Of a DNA stretch of 55,837 nucleotides, positions 25,885-35,471 are shown one piece after another. The notes under the pieces were generated by a model. That model searched no databases, was not told the DNA's origin, and saw only the letters and a list, made by a program, of their open reading frames with translations. Source of the stretch: Enhydrobacter aerosaccus (lineage in GTDB: Bacteria; Pseudomonadota; Alphaproteobacteria; Reyranellales; Reyranellaceae). Both the position numbers and the translations under genes were made by a program. Numbering within the stretch: the first letter of the stretch is position 1; each line of letters begins with the position of its first letter. The stretch covers positions 1 through 55,837 of the forward strand of contig CAIKZO010000089.1 in the NCBI GenBank assembly GCA_903832005.1, in the 5' to 3' direction.

Positions 25885-28415
25885 ACCTCGCCCTCCGTCT
25901 CGCGCGCCGCGAGATGCGCAGCGGCCTGGGCGGCTTCCGCCTGTTCATCGCCTGTCTCGCGCTGGGGGTCGGCGCGATCGCCGCGATCCTGTCGTTCAGC
26001 CGCGCCGTCGAGGAAGGCGTACGCGCCGACTCGCGCGAGATCCTGGGCGGCGATGTGGCGATCTCGGTGCTCTACAAGGAGGCCGCGCCTGAGCAGGAAG
26101 CGTTCCTGCGCACGGAAGGCCAACTCACGCGCTGGATCGACAGCCGCACGATGGCCAATCCGGTGAAGGCGGGCAGCCACGCCACCTTGATCCAGCTCAA
26201 GGCGGTCGAGCAGACCTATCCGCTCTACGGTACGCTTGAGCTGAAGGGCAGCGGCTCGCTCAAGGACGCGCTCGCCAAGCGCGACGGCGTGTGGGGCGCG
26301 GTGGTCGAGGAAGCGGCGCTCAAGCGCATGAACATCGAATTGGGCGATGTCGTGCAGGTCGGCGCCGCCACGGTGCAGGTGCGGGCAGTGATCGCGCGCG
26401 AGCCGGACAATGGTCTCAATGCCTTCGCGAGTCTGGGGCCGCGCCTGATGATGCCGTTCGAGGCGCTGTCGGAGTCGGCGCTGTTGCAGCCTGGCAGTCT
26501 CCTGAGTTGGCAATACCGCTTGCGCCTGCCGCCGGGCGCTTCGGACAAGGAGATGGTCGAGGCGATCCGCGCGCGCTATCCGCGCGATGGCTGGCGGGTG
26601 CAGGGGTTGGCCGACGCCGGCGGCAGCCTCCGCTTCTGGATCGACCGGCTGACGGAGTTCCTCGGCCTGATCGGCCTGTCGTCGCTGTTGGTCGGCGGTG
26701 TCGGCGTCGGCAATTCGGTGTCGAGCTTCCTCGCCACGCGCCAGCGCACCATCGCCACGATGAAGTGCCTGGGGGCGCCCCAGCGGCTGGTCTTCTCGAC
26801 CTATTTCCTTCAGCTCTCGGCGCTGGCGCTGGTCGGCATCGTGATCGGCGTGGTGCTGGGCGTTGGCCTGCCGTTCGCCGCCAAGGGCCTGATCGCCGAG
26901 TTGCTGCCGGTGAGGGCGCGCATCGACATCTATGCCAAGCCCGTCTTCGTCGCGGCAGGCTTTGGCGTTCTGGTGTCGCTGCTGTTCGCGCTGCTGCCGT
27001 TGATGCAGGCGCGGGTCGTGCCCGCCGCCACCTTGATGCGCGGCGCCGTGGTGCCGCAGCGCAAGCGCTTCGGCTGGCAGCGGCTCGACTGGCGCGATGC
27101 GCTGGTGCTGGCTGGCGTGGCGATGACGCTCGCGCTCTTCACCATCTTCACCGCCGTCGAAAAACGCATCGGCGCCTATTTCGTGGCGGGCTCGGTCGCT
27201 GCCTTCCTGGCCTTCCCGGCGCTGGCGCAGGCCCTGATGTTTGTGGCCGCCAAGGTCGGCAAACCCAGGTTCGCGGCGCTGCGGCTGGCGCTCGCCAATC
27301 TCCATCGCCCGGGCGCGCCCACGCCGATCGTCATGCTGTCGCTCGGGCTTGGCCTCACCGTGCTGGTCGGCACGGCGCTGATCCAGGGCAACTTGCGCGA
27401 CCAGATCACCAGCCGCATTCCGAAGGACGCGCCGGCGTTCTTCTTCGTCGATATCCAGTCGAGCCAGATCGTGGATTTCCGCAAGGACATCGCCGCGGTA
27501 CCCGGCGCCGGGACGCTCGACGAAGTGCCGTCGCTGCGCGGCCGCATCTCGCGTATCAATGGCACGCCGGTCGACAAGATGGTCGTGCCGGTGGAGGCGC
27601 GCTGGGCGGTCGATGGCGATCGCGGCGTGACCTATTCATCGAAGGCGCCCGAAGGCGCGCAGATCGTGGCCGGCCAATGGTGGCCGGAGGATTATCGCGG
27701 TCCGCAGCTCGTCTCGTTCGATGCAGCGCTGGCCGAGGCGTTCCATATCGGTGTCGGCGACACGATCACGGTGAACGTGCTGGGGCGCGACATCGACGCG
27801 AAGATCGGCTCGCTGCGCCGCATCGTGTGGCAGACCCTGGCGATCAACTTCGTCTTCGTCTTCTCGCCGGGCGTGCTCGACAAGGCGCCGCACACCTACC
27901 TCGCGACGGTGAAGGCGACGCCCGCCGCCGAGGACAAGATCTTCACCGCCGTCACCGAGAAATTCCCCAACGTTACCGTCGTACGCATCCGCGACGCCAT
28001 CCAGACCGCATCGGACGTGCTGGGCAATATCGAATTCGCCACGCGCGGCATTGGCCTGCTCAGTATTCTGGCGGGCGTGCTGGTGCTCGCGGGCGCGATG
28101 CTGGCGACCCAGCGGCGGCGGGTGCACGAGGCCGTGGTGATGAAGGTGCTGGGTGCCACGCGCGCGCGAATCGCCGGCATCTTTGCCTTGGAGTTCGCGG
28201 CGCTGGGGCTGGCGACGGCGATCGCCGCCATCGGAGTCGGCACGGTCGCGGCGTATCTCGTCGTCACCAAGCTGATGAAGCTCGAATGGACGTTCCTGCC
28301 GACGGTGGCGATCTCGGTGGCGCTGGGCGCCATGGCGCTGACGCTCGCGTTCGGGCTCATGGGAACTTTGGCGGCATTAAGGCAGCGACCGCTGGCTTTA
28401 TTACGGAACGAATAG
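25881..28415 (+). CDS. ybbP: FtsX-like ABC transporter permease, YbbP type
   Basis: This 844-residue inner-membrane protein starts with GTG at 25881. It has an N-terminal membrane helix (about residues 20-42), a large periplasmic region, an FtsX-like block with three helices (about residues 255-385), further helices near 405-460, a second periplasmic region, and a final FtsX block (about 715-835). This ten-helix, two-FtsX layout is that of YbbP. With YbbA it should form a machine that couples ATP hydrolysis to a periplasmic event rather than classical transport. Confidence 0.92.
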   Translation: MNLALRLARREMRSGLGGFRLFIACLALGVGAIAAILSFSRAVEEGVRADSREILGGDVAISVLYKEAAPEQEAFLRTEGQLTRWIDSRTMANPVKAGSHATLIQLKAVEQTYPLYGTLELKGSGSLKDALAKRDGVWGAVVEEAALKRMNIELGDVVQVGAATVQVRAVIAREPDNGLNAFASLGPRLMMPFEALSESALLQPGSLLSWQYRLRLPPGASDKEMVEAIRARYPRDGWRVQGLADAGGSLRFWIDRLTEFLGLIGLSSLLVGGVGVGNSVSSFLATRQRTIATMKCLGAPQRLVFSTYFLQLSALALVGIVIGVVLGVGLPFAAKGLIAELLPVRARIDIYAKPVFVAAGFGVLVSLLFALLPLMQARVVPAATLMRGAVVPQRKRFGWQRLDWRDALVLAGVAMTLALFTIFTAVEKRIGAYFVAGSVAAFLAFPALAQALMFVAAKVGKPRFAALRLALANLHRPGAPTPIVMLSLGLGLTVLVGTALIQGNLRDQITSRIPKDAPAFFFVDIQSSQIVDFRKDIAAVPGAGTLDEVPSLRGRISRINGTPVDKMVVPVEARWAVDGDRGVTYSSKAPEGAQIVAGQWWPEDYRGPQLVSFDAALAEAFHIGVGDTITVNVLGRDIDAKIGSLRRIVWQTLAINFVFVFSPGVLDKAPHTYLATVKATPAAEDKIFTAVTEKFPNVTVVRIRDAIQTASDVLGNIEFATRGIGLLSILAGVLVLAGAMLATQRRRVHEAVVMKVLGATRARIAGIFALEFAALGLATAIAAIGVGTVAAYLVVTKLMKLEWTFLPTVAISVALGAMALTLAFGLMGTLAALRQRPLALLRNE

Positions 28416-28499
28416 CGTAATTTGCAGCGGAACCGGGGGAATAGCCCGACTCATCTCTATTGATTCATTCGGGCTGTCCTCCCACATTGTCATGCGAAA

Positions 28500-28527
28500 G
28501 GGGGCCACTAAACGCACCCCCAGGAGG
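28500..28527 (+). promoter_or_regulatory. Hairpin abutting the ribosome site of the Bax inhibitor-1 gene
   Basis: GGGGG (28500-28504) can pair with CCCCC (28517-28521), which directly precedes AGGAGG (28522-28527), 10 bases before the ATG. An outer dyad, AGCCCGA and TCGGGCT, lies farther upstream in the same 122-bp leader. Translation could be modulated by this fold; it is inference only. Confidence 0.35.
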
Positions 28528-28537
28528 CTCGGCTCAA

Positions 28538-29284
28538 ATGGCTAACCAGAACTTCAACACTTTCAATCGCGCGGGTACTGCGGACCAGGCATTCGATGTC
28601 GGCCTGCGCGCCCACATGATCAAGGTCTACAACTACATGGCCTCCGGCCTGGCGTTGTCGGGCATCGTCGCTTTCGCTCTCTTCAGCTCGCCTGAGTTGG
28701 CGAGCATGTTCTTCCAGGTGGCGCCGGGTAACCGCGTCGTCGGCCTGAACATGCTGGGCTGGGTCGCCATCCTGGCGCCGATGGGCCTGCTCCTTCTCGT
28801 GGGCTTCCGCGCTCAGCAGATGAGCGTCGGCGGGATCCAGGCCGTCTACTGGGCGGTCACGGCGTTGATGGGCGTCAGCCTGTCGCTGCTGCTGTTCCGC
28901 TACACCGGCGCATCGGTCGCGCGCACCTTCTTCGTGACGGCAGCCTCGTTCGGCGGTCTCAGCCTCTACGGCTACACCACCAAGCGCGACCTGTCGGCCT
29001 TCGGCAAGTTCCTGTTCATGGGCCTGATCGGCATCGTGCTGGCGAGCCTGGTGAACATGTTCTTCCCGTCCGGCACGATGAGCTTCATCATCTCGGTCGC
29101 GGGTGTCCTGATCTTCTCGGGCCTGATCGCCTACGACACCCAGAAGATCAAGGAACAGTATGCCGAGTCGCTGGGTCGCGACGTGGCCGAGAAGGCCGCG
29201 ATCTTCGGCGCGCTCAGCCTCTACCTCGACTTCGTGAACCTGTTCCAGTTCCTCATGAGCTTCATGGGCCAGAACCGGGACTAA
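28538..29284 (+). CDS. Bax inhibitor-1/YccA family membrane protein
   Basis: This 248-residue protein has seven predicted membrane helices and the family ending 'AIFGALSLYLDFVNLFQFLM'. Two Asp in the last helices ('IAYDTQKI' and 'YLDFVN') correspond to the pH-sensing pair of the BI-1/YetJ calcium-leak channels. E. coli YccA also modulates FtsH, and the FtsH regulators hflK and hflC are 17 kb away in this window. The ATG at 28538 follows a strong AGGAGG; the longer open frame to 28460 is not needed. A terminator follows. Confidence 0.93.
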   Translation: MANQNFNTFNRAGTADQAFDVGLRAHMIKVYNYMASGLALSGIVAFALFSSPELASMFFQVAPGNRVVGLNMLGWVAILAPMGLLLLVGFRAQQMSVGGIQAVYWAVTALMGVSLSLLLFRYTGASVARTFFVTAASFGGLSLYGYTTKRDLSAFGKFLFMGLIGIVLASLVNMFFPSGTMSFIISVAGVLIFSGLIAYDTQKIKEQYAESLGRDVAEKAAIFGALSLYLDFVNLFQFLMSFMGQNRD

Positions 29285-29307
29285 TCCAAGTCCAGCAATG
29301 AATAGCG

Positions 29308-29338
29308 AACGCCCGGGCGGCAACGTCCGGGCGTTTTG
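29308..29338 (+). terminator. Rho-independent terminator
   Basis: AACGCCCGG (29308-29316) pairs with CCGGGCGTT (29327-29335), followed by a short T-run. It ends the Bax inhibitor-1 transcript 24 bp past its stop. Confidence 0.8.
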
Positions 29339-29353
29339 CTATGTAGCTGCCCG

Positions 29354-30529
29354 ATGATCACCCGTATCCGCTCCTTCTTCTCCGGCGATGCCGCCGACGC
29401 GCTGCCCTTGCTGGGCGCGACCGTGCTGGCGTTGATCCTGGCCAATTCGCCCGCCACGTCTGCCGTCCAGTCCATGCTGCACGCAATGGTCGGCGGCACA
29501 GTGCTGGGCCTCGACCTCAGCAAGACAGTCGAACACTGGATCAACGACGGGCTGATGGTGATCTTCTTCCTGCTGGTCGGCATGGAGATCAAGCGCGAGG
29601 TCGTCGAGGGCGAGCTCTCGCAGCTCTCGACCGTGGCGCTGCCGGTGGCCGGCGCCGTTGGCGGCATCGTCCTGCCGGCGCTGATCTATGCAGGCTTCAC
29701 CCATCGCGATCCGGTGGCGCTGCAGGGCTGGGCAATCCCGTCGGCGACCGATATCGCCTTCGCCGTGGCGGTGCTGTCGGCGTTGGGCAAACGGGTGCCG
29801 CTCGGCCTGAAGCTGTTCCTGCTGACGCTCGCCATTGTCGACGACCTGGCGGCGATCCTGATCATCGCGGTCTTCTATACCCACGAGTTGTCGACGCTCT
29901 CGCTACTGCTAGCCGGGGCATGCCTTGTCGGCCTGTTGGCGCTCAATCTCGCGGGCGTGCGGCGGATGCTGCCGTATCTGCTGCTGGGCACGGTGTTGTG
30001 GCTCTGCGTCCTGAAGTCGGGCGTGCACGCCACCCTGTCTGGCGTGGCGTTGGCCTTCCTGCTGCCGCTCAAGAGGAGCGAGGGCGAGGACACAAAGGCG
30101 CGCGGCTTCGTCCGGCTCGAGCACGCGCTGAAGCCCGTCGTGTCCTTCCTCATCATGCCGGTGTTCGCCTTCGCCAATTCCGGTCTCTCCTTCGCCGGCG
30201 TCACGGCCGACTTGATCCTGCATCCAGTGACGCTCGGGATCGTGGCCGGGCTTTTCCTCGGCAAGCAGTTCGGTGTGTTCGCCGCCGCCTGGGCGATGAT
30301 TCGCCTCGGCTTCGCACGTCTGCCCGATGGGACGAACTGGCTTCAGCTCTATGGCGTGAGCGCCTGCGCCGGCATCGGCTTCACCATGAGCCTGTTCATC
30401 GGCACGCTAGCCTTCGATCACCGGCCCGAGCTGCAGGAGGAAGTGCGGCTGGGCGTGCTCATGGCGTCGGTGCTGTCGGCGGCACTCGGATATGCATTGC
30501 TGCACATCGGATCGCGGCAACGCGGCTGA
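29354..30529 (+). CDS. nhaA: Na+/H+ antiporter NhaA
   Basis: This 391-residue inner-membrane protein exchanges sodium for protons. The family blocks 'FFLLVGMEIKREVVEGEL', 'PSATDIAFAVAVL' and the ion-binding Asp pair in 'LAIVDDLAAILIIAVFY' are present, with about 12 helices. I chose the ATG at 29354 because the six upstream codons overlap the terminator region. The length matches the E. coli protein (388). It stands alone between a terminator and the HxlR gene. Confidence 0.96.
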   Translation: MITRIRSFFSGDAADALPLLGATVLALILANSPATSAVQSMLHAMVGGTVLGLDLSKTVEHWINDGLMVIFFLLVGMEIKREVVEGELSQLSTVALPVAGAVGGIVLPALIYAGFTHRDPVALQGWAIPSATDIAFAVAVLSALGKRVPLGLKLFLLTLAIVDDLAAILIIAVFYTHELSTLSLLLAGACLVGLLALNLAGVRRMLPYLLLGTVLWLCVLKSGVHATLSGVALAFLLPLKRSEGEDTKARGFVRLEHALKPVVSFLIMPVFAFANSGLSFAGVTADLILHPVTLGIVAGLFLGKQFGVFAAAWAMIRLGFARLPDGTNWLQLYGVSACAGIGFTMSLFIGTLAFDHRPELQEEVRLGVLMASVLSAALGYALLHIGSRQRG

Positions 30530-30540
30530 AAAATCACGGC

Positions 30541-30558
30541 GGAACAATCATTTGTTCC
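30541..30558. promoter_or_regulatory. Perfect 18-bp palindrome, candidate operator
   Basis: GGAACAA (30541-30547) and TTGTTCC (30552-30558) flank TCAT. It lies 12 bp past the nhaA stop and 91 bp upstream of the HxlR-family start codon. There is no T-run, so an HxlR operator is more likely than a terminator. Confidence 0.4.
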
Positions 30559-30649
30559 ATTGCTGCGCAAAATTTTCCAAGTCGCAGATCGAGGCCGATG
30601 GCGGCTGCCGCAGATTGCACGCGCGCCCAACCGGCCTATACTTTCGTCC

Positions 30650-31165
30650 ATGCGGCGCACTTCCTACGAGCAGATGAACTGTTCGATCGCTTCGGCGCTC
30701 GAAGTGGTGGGCGAGCCTTGGACTCTCCTGATCGTGCGCGACGCGTTCTACGGCGTGCGTCGCTTCGACGATTTCCAGGAGAACCTCGGCATCGCGCGCA
30801 ACGTGCTGACGGCGCGGCTGAAGAAGCTCGTCGAGGCGGGCGTGTTCCGCAAGACCGCCTATCGTCAGCGTCCGCTGCGCCATGAGTATCGCCTGACCGA
30901 GAAAGGCGCGGCCCTGTTCACCGTCATCGTCGGGCTGAAGCAGTGGGGCGATCGCTTCGGCGGCGCCGCGCGCCACGGCCGGCCGATGGACCTCGTCGAT
31001 CGCGGCGACGGCCGGCCGCTCGAGCCGGTGCTGATCGACGGCACCACCGGCCAGCGGGTCGAACTCACCAACGTGCGCGCCATCGCTGGCCCCGGCGCCG
31101 ACCAGGGCACCCGCGATTTCTTCAGCCGGCTGGCGCTCGGCCGACCGACCTCCCGCGAAAGCTAG
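30650..31165 (+). CDS. HxlR-family winged-helix transcriptional regulator
   Basis: The 171-residue protein has the HxlR winged helix in its first 100 residues ('CSIASALEVVGEPWTLLIVRDAFYG' and 'IARNVLTARLKKLVEAGVF', in parts), then a C-terminal extension of about 65 residues. The single Cys13 near the start is in the place where some HxlR proteins sense thiol stress. The ATG at 30650 begins right before the family domain. Its target is not clear; the palindrome at 30541-30558 may be an autoregulatory site. Confidence 0.92.
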   Translation: MRRTSYEQMNCSIASALEVVGEPWTLLIVRDAFYGVRRFDDFQENLGIARNVLTARLKKLVEAGVFRKTAYRQRPLRHEYRLTEKGAALFTVIVGLKQWGDRFGGAARHGRPMDLVDRGDGRPLEPVLIDGTTGQRVELTNVRAIAGPGADQGTRDFFSRLALGRPTSRES

Positions 31166-31171
31166 GACGCT

Positions 31172-31357
31172 TTAATCCTTGTCGGGATCGAGTTCGTGAT
31201 GCTCGTGTGACTTGCGGGCGCGTTCCTCGGCGTCCTTGTCGGACTGCTTCTCGGCGCGCGTGCGGCCGAAGCGGCGTCGGTTGGCGTCGGCTTCGGTCTC
31301 GCGTTCGCGGCGCGCCTTTTCCTTGCGGGCCTGCTTGAGATTGACGATCTCGGCCAT
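31172..31357 (-). CDS. DUF4169 family protein
   Basis: This 61-residue, strongly charged protein opens 'MAEIVNLKQARKEKARRE', the DUF4169 signature found in alphaproteobacteria. It is almost all Arg, Lys, Glu and Asp and probably forms one long helix or is unfolded. Its function is unknown. It is convergent with the HxlR gene (6 bp apart) and divergent from the AsmA gene 68 bp away. Confidence 0.85.
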   Translation of the reverse strand: MAEIVNLKQARKEKARRERETEADANRRRFGRTRAEKQSDKDAEERARKSHEHHELDPDKD

Positions 31358-31425
31358 GTGACTTTCTCTATGCCGCGCCGCGAGGCGATGCGCTAGTGTT
31401 TCGCTGGGGAACTCGGGAGGATCGC

Positions 31426-34400
31426 ATGAGCCCGTCCACGCGCAAGAAACTCCTGATCGGCGGCGGTGGTACTGTCGTCGTGTTGATCCTGGCGCTCCTG
31501 ATCGCGCCGTCGTTCTTCGACCTCAACAAATACAAGCCCGAGTTGGTCGCGCAGGTGAAGACGGCGACCGGTCGCGACCTCGTGCTCGATGGGCCGGTGA
31601 CGCTGTCCCTGCTGCCGACGCCGACGGTCGGTGTCTCGGGCGTGCGGTTCGTCAACGTGGCCGGGTCCAAGAACCCCAACATGGTCGAGGTGAAGTCGAT
31701 CGCGGTGAAGCCGTCGCTGCTCGCGCTGCTGACCGGCAACATCGAGGTCGCCTCGGTCACGCTGGTCGAGCCCAAGATCGTCCTTGAGATCAACGGCGAG
31801 GGCAAACCGAACTGGGAATTCACGCCGTCGGTCGAGGCGGCCAAGCCCGCCGCGCCCAAACCGTCGTCGCCCAAGCCGCTGTCGCTCGGCGAACTCGTGC
31901 TGGAGAACGGCACGCTCCTGTTCAGCGATTCCAAGGGCGGCATCTCGATCACGGCCGAGAAGGCCAACTTCACCGCTTCGGTCGGCTCGCTCGACGGACC
32001 TTATGCGCTGAAAGGCGGCGCCACGATCAATGGCGCGCCGCTCAAGGTCGATCTCTCGGTCGGCGCCAAGGGCAGCAACGGCTATGCCACCGACTTCACG
32101 CTCGAGGCCAACGGCAAGCTGGGCTTCAAGGGCACGTTGAGCGAACTCGGTCCCAATGCGCGGCTGGCCGGCATGGCGACCGTCTCCACCGACTCCTTGA
32201 CCGGCTTCGTCGCGACCCTGATGGGACTGGCGGGCCAGTCCGCGCCACCCCTGCCGAGGTTGCTCGCCAGCAAGTTCACCTTCGACGGCAGCGTGGAAGC
32301 CTCGCAGACGGATTTCGCCGCCAGGGATTTCAAGACTCTGCTGGGCGGCAGCAACAGTGCGGGATCGTTCTCGGTGAAGCTGAAGCCACTGGTGGTGGAC
32401 GGCAAGATCTCCTCGCCGAGGCTCGATTTGGACAAGATCCTGGCCGAACTATCACTGCCTGACACAGTGCCGGCCGTTCCGGGCAAGCCTGTAGCTGCAG
32501 CGGCGCCAACACAGGCGTCGACGAGCAAGAGCCTGCTCGACGGCGTCACGGCGAAAGTGTCGGTGGATGTCGCAGAAGTCATCTTGAACAAGCAGCCGAT
32601 CCGTAACGTGGCGGTCGAGGTGGACGCCAGGAACGGCGTCGTTGCCATGCCACGGCTGAGCGCGAGCCTGCCGGGCGACCTCGTCCTGCAAGCCAAGTCG
32701 ACGCTGTCCGGCGATCCGGCGCGGCCGACGGTCAGCGGCGACTTCAGCCTGGTCGGGCCGAAGCTGCGCGAGACATTGAATTGGCTAGGCGTCGATGTGT
32801 CGTCGGTGCCACAGGATAAGCTCACCAAGGTGAGTCTCAAGGGCCGCATGGGCTCGACCAGCGGCAATGTCCAGGTGACCGATGCCACCTTCGAACTCGA
32901 CGACGTGAAGGGCACGGCGGGCGTGCTGGCGACCTTCAGCGTGCCGTTCTCGGCCGTGACCACCATCTCGATCGAGTCGATCGATCTCGATTCCTTCATG
33001 CCCAAGCCTGGCGACGCGAAGAAGACCGCGCCGGCCGCCAAGCCTGCCGCGCCCCAGTCGGCTGTTGCGGCGCGCACGGAAGCGGGCGCGCCATCGTTCG
33101 GCCTCAAGCTCAAGATCGCCAAGGCGATCTACAAGAAGGAGACGATCGGCGGCATCGCGCTCGATGTGGCGCTGCAGGGCAGCCTGTTCAAACTCAACCA
33201 GGCCGACGTGTCCGACCTTGCCGGCGCGCGACTGGCCGTGCGCGGTAGCGTCGCCGATTTTACGGCCGCGAACCGCCGGCCGGACATCGCCTTCAACTTC
33301 GAGGCGCCCGACGTCGACAAGGTCCTGGTGATGTTCGGCGGCACCGCGACCGGTCTCGGCAAGGTGACGGCCAGCGGCGCCGTGTCCGGCACCGAAGAAC
33401 AGATGAGCCTGCGCGAGCTGACGGTGGCGTCGGGCGGCGACACGGTGAAGGTGACGGGCGTCGTCTCGATGCCGGGCGCCTCGACCGGAACGCCGTCGTC
33501 GGTCGGCTATAAGGGCAGCTTCGCGCTCAACAACCAGTCGATCGAATGCGCGGTCGAGGTCAAGGTCGCGGACCGGCCCAGCATCACCGCCGACCTCAAG
33601 GCCGGGACGCTCGATCTCGACAAGCTGCAAAGCCGGGCGGCACCGGTCCGGCCGGCGGCGCCCGCGCGGGGCCAGGCGGCGGCCGGGCCGGCGGCGTCCG
33701 CGCCGATCGATACCGGTCCGATGCGCGGCGTCGATGCCTCGGTGAAATTCACGGCCGGCACGCTGATCAGTTCGCCGCTGCGGATCAACAATGCCGACCT
33801 GGCACTCACCTTGAAGAATGGCGTACTGACCCTGCAGCATTTCAAGGGCGGTCTGTTCGGCGGCAGCGTCGATCTTTCCGGCACGATCGACGGTTCCAAG
33901 CCGGCGCTCGCGATCGACCTCAAGGGCGACGCCAAGGCCATCAATCTCGGCGAGATGCTGCGCGAGACCTCCGGCACCAATGTCTTCGGCGGCCGCGTGC
34001 GGGTCACGGTCGATGGCCAGCTCAACGCCACCGGCATCACGCTGAAAGCCAATGGCAGCACGGACGAGCAGATTCGCAGCTCGATGGTCGGCGGCCTGCA
34101 GCTTGGCGGCCATGTCTTCGCCGGCGCCGACAAGGGGCTGATTGCGCTCGGCACAGGCGCGGCCAATGCGATCGGCGGTGTCGTCGACAACACGATGGGC
34201 AACCTGCTGGGCGCGGTCGGCCAGCGCAGCCCGACCAACATGCTGACGGCCGCCTCGGTGTTGCTCGGACGGTTCGTCAATCGCGACAATCCAATCTCGG
34301 GCCAGCTCTCCATCGCCAATGGCGTCTTGACCGACAAGAGCCTGGTGATCTCGGGCGATCGCGCCACGGCCAACATCGTGACCCGCACCAACCTGGTCCA

Positions 34401-34632
34401 GAAGATCACGGCGACGACGGTGAACTTCATGCTCGCCGAGGATCCTTCGGCGGCCTACATCGTCGCGACCGTCAACGGGCCGCTCGCGAACCCGAGCTAT
34501 GGCGTCAGTCGCGGCAGCGCCAAGGATCCACCCGGCGTCGTCAACACGCTCACCAACAGCGTGCCCAACATCCTCCCCGGCATCGGCAATGTCTTGCCCA
34601 AGGTGTCGATCCCTAACATTTTCGGCCGCTGA
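31426..34632 (+). CDS. AsmA family protein
   Basis: This 1068-residue protein has an N-terminal membrane anchor (about residues 8-28) and a periplasmic body. The AsmA start pattern 'DLNKYKPELVAQVKTATGRDLVLDG' (in parts) is clear, and the C-terminal AsmA domain includes 'LRINNADLALTLKNGVL' and 'FKGGLFGGSVDLSGTIDG'. AsmA-like proteins are thought to bridge the periplasm and move phospholipid. Ala- and Pro-rich linkers occur near residues 140-155, 365-375, 530-555 and 745-765. The ATG at 31426 follows GGGAGG. The nitroreductase gene starts 11 bases later. Confidence 0.9.
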   Translation: MSPSTRKKLLIGGGGTVVVLILALLIAPSFFDLNKYKPELVAQVKTATGRDLVLDGPVTLSLLPTPTVGVSGVRFVNVAGSKNPNMVEVKSIAVKPSLLALLTGNIEVASVTLVEPKIVLEINGEGKPNWEFTPSVEAAKPAAPKPSSPKPLSLGELVLENGTLLFSDSKGGISITAEKANFTASVGSLDGPYALKGGATINGAPLKVDLSVGAKGSNGYATDFTLEANGKLGFKGTLSELGPNARLAGMATVSTDSLTGFVATLMGLAGQSAPPLPRLLASKFTFDGSVEASQTDFAARDFKTLLGGSNSAGSFSVKLKPLVVDGKISSPRLDLDKILAELSLPDTVPAVPGKPVAAAAPTQASTSKSLLDGVTAKVSVDVAEVILNKQPIRNVAVEVDARNGVVAMPRLSASLPGDLVLQAKSTLSGDPARPTVSGDFSLVGPKLRETLNWLGVDVSSVPQDKLTKVSLKGRMGSTSGNVQVTDATFELDDVKGTAGVLATFSVPFSAVTTISIESIDLDSFMPKPGDAKKTAPAAKPAAPQSAVAARTEAGAPSFGLKLKIAKAIYKKETIGGIALDVALQGSLFKLNQADVSDLAGARLAVRGSVADFTAANRRPDIAFNFEAPDVDKVLVMFGGTATGLGKVTASGAVSGTEEQMSLRELTVASGGDTVKVTGVVSMPGASTGTPSSVGYKGSFALNNQSIECAVEVKVADRPSITADLKAGTLDLDKLQSRAAPVRPAAPARGQAAAGPAASAPIDTGPMRGVDASVKFTAGTLISSPLRINNADLALTLKNGVLTLQHFKGGLFGGSVDLSGTIDGSKPALAIDLKGDAKAINLGEMLRETSGTNVFGGRVRVTVDGQLNATGITLKANGSTDEQIRSSMVGGLQLGGHVFAGADKGLIALGTGAANAIGGVVDNTMGNLLGAVGQRSPTNMLTAASVLLGRFVNRDNPISGQLSIANGVLTDKSLVISGDRATANIVTRTNLVQKITATTVNFMLAEDPSAAYIVATVNGPLANPSYGVSRGSAKDPPGVVNTLTNSVPNILPGIGNVLPKVSIPNIFGR

Positions 34633-34643
34633 AGGAAGACACC

Positions 34644-35471
34644 TTGCTCGATAGATTGCTGACGACGCTTCGCGCGCGCTTTGGTTCCGCTCCCGCCCTG
34701 TCCGAGGCGCCGAAGGGCGTCGACGTGCTGGCCGACATGGCCGATCGCCGCGTGATGCGGCGCTACACCGGCGAGCCGATCGATCCGGCGCTGCTCGACA
34801 CGCTCTGCGCCGTGGCTTTGTCCGCGCCGTCCAAGTCGGACCTGCAGCAGGCCGACATCGTGATCGCGGGCAAGGCCGAGCGCGCGAAGCTCGAAGCACT
34901 GCTGCCCGACAATCCGTGGGTGAAGGAGGCCGGTGCCCTGATGGTGTTCTGCGGCAACAACCGGCGTCACCGGCTGTTGTTCGAATGGCGCGGCCGGCCG
35001 TTCGTGAACGACTATCTCGACCCGTTCTTCAACGCTTCGGTCGATGCCGGCATCGTGCTGGCGACTTTCATCGCCGCTGCCGATCGGGTGGGGCTGGGGA
35101 CCTGCCCGATCAGCGCCATCCGCAACCATGCCCAGCAGGTCTCGGAGATACTGGGTCTGCCGGGCCATGTTTTTCCCGTGGCCGGACTGGGGGTGGGGTG
35201 GCCTGCCTTCGGCGGCGTGATGACCCCGCGGCTGGGGCTCGATGTCTCGATTCATCATGGCCGCTATGACGAGACGGGTCTCAAGGACAAGGTTGCGGCC
35301 TACGACAAGCGGCGCGAGGCGGTGCAGCCCTACAAGAGCCAGCGCTACACCGACCGGTTCGGGACCAGCGCCGACTACGGCTGGTCGGAGGACAAGGCCC
35401 GGCAATATTCGGTGCCTGAGCGCGCCGATTTCGGCGCTTTCGTGCGCCGGAAGGGCTTCAAGCTCGACTGA
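34644..35471 (+). CDS. Nitroreductase family protein
   Basis: This 275-residue flavoprotein (FMN) starts with TTG after GAAGGA. 'RRVMRRYTGEPIDPALLDTL' and 'ALSAPSKSDLQQAD' carry the FMN-binding Arg and Ser residues, and 'ADRVGLGTCPISAIRN' and 'PVAGLGVGWPA' complete the fold. It probably reduces nitro compounds or quinones with NAD(P)H. The ending is longer than in NfsB-type enzymes, with a Tyr- and Lys-rich tail. Its 3' end overlaps the RHH gene by 14 bases. Confidence 0.9.
   Translation: MLDRLLTTLRARFGSAPALSEAPKGVDVLADMADRRVMRRYTGEPIDPALLDTLCAVALSAPSKSDLQQADIVIAGKAERAKLEALLPDNPWVKEAGALMVFCGNNRRHRLLFEWRGRPFVNDYLDPFFNASVDAGIVLATFIAAADRVGLGTCPISAIRNHAQQVSEILGLPGHVFPVAGLGVGWPAFGGVMTPRLGLDVSIHHGRYDETGLKDKVAAYDKRREAVQPYKSQRYTDRFGTSADYGWSEDKARQYSVPERADFGAFVRRKGFKLD

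Noticed and set aside
32785..34899. A long minus-strand open frame opposite the AsmA gene.
   Set aside because: It is Arg-, Ala- and His-rich, without family motifs, as expected for an antisense frame in GC-rich DNA. The AsmA frame has a clear anchor and domains.
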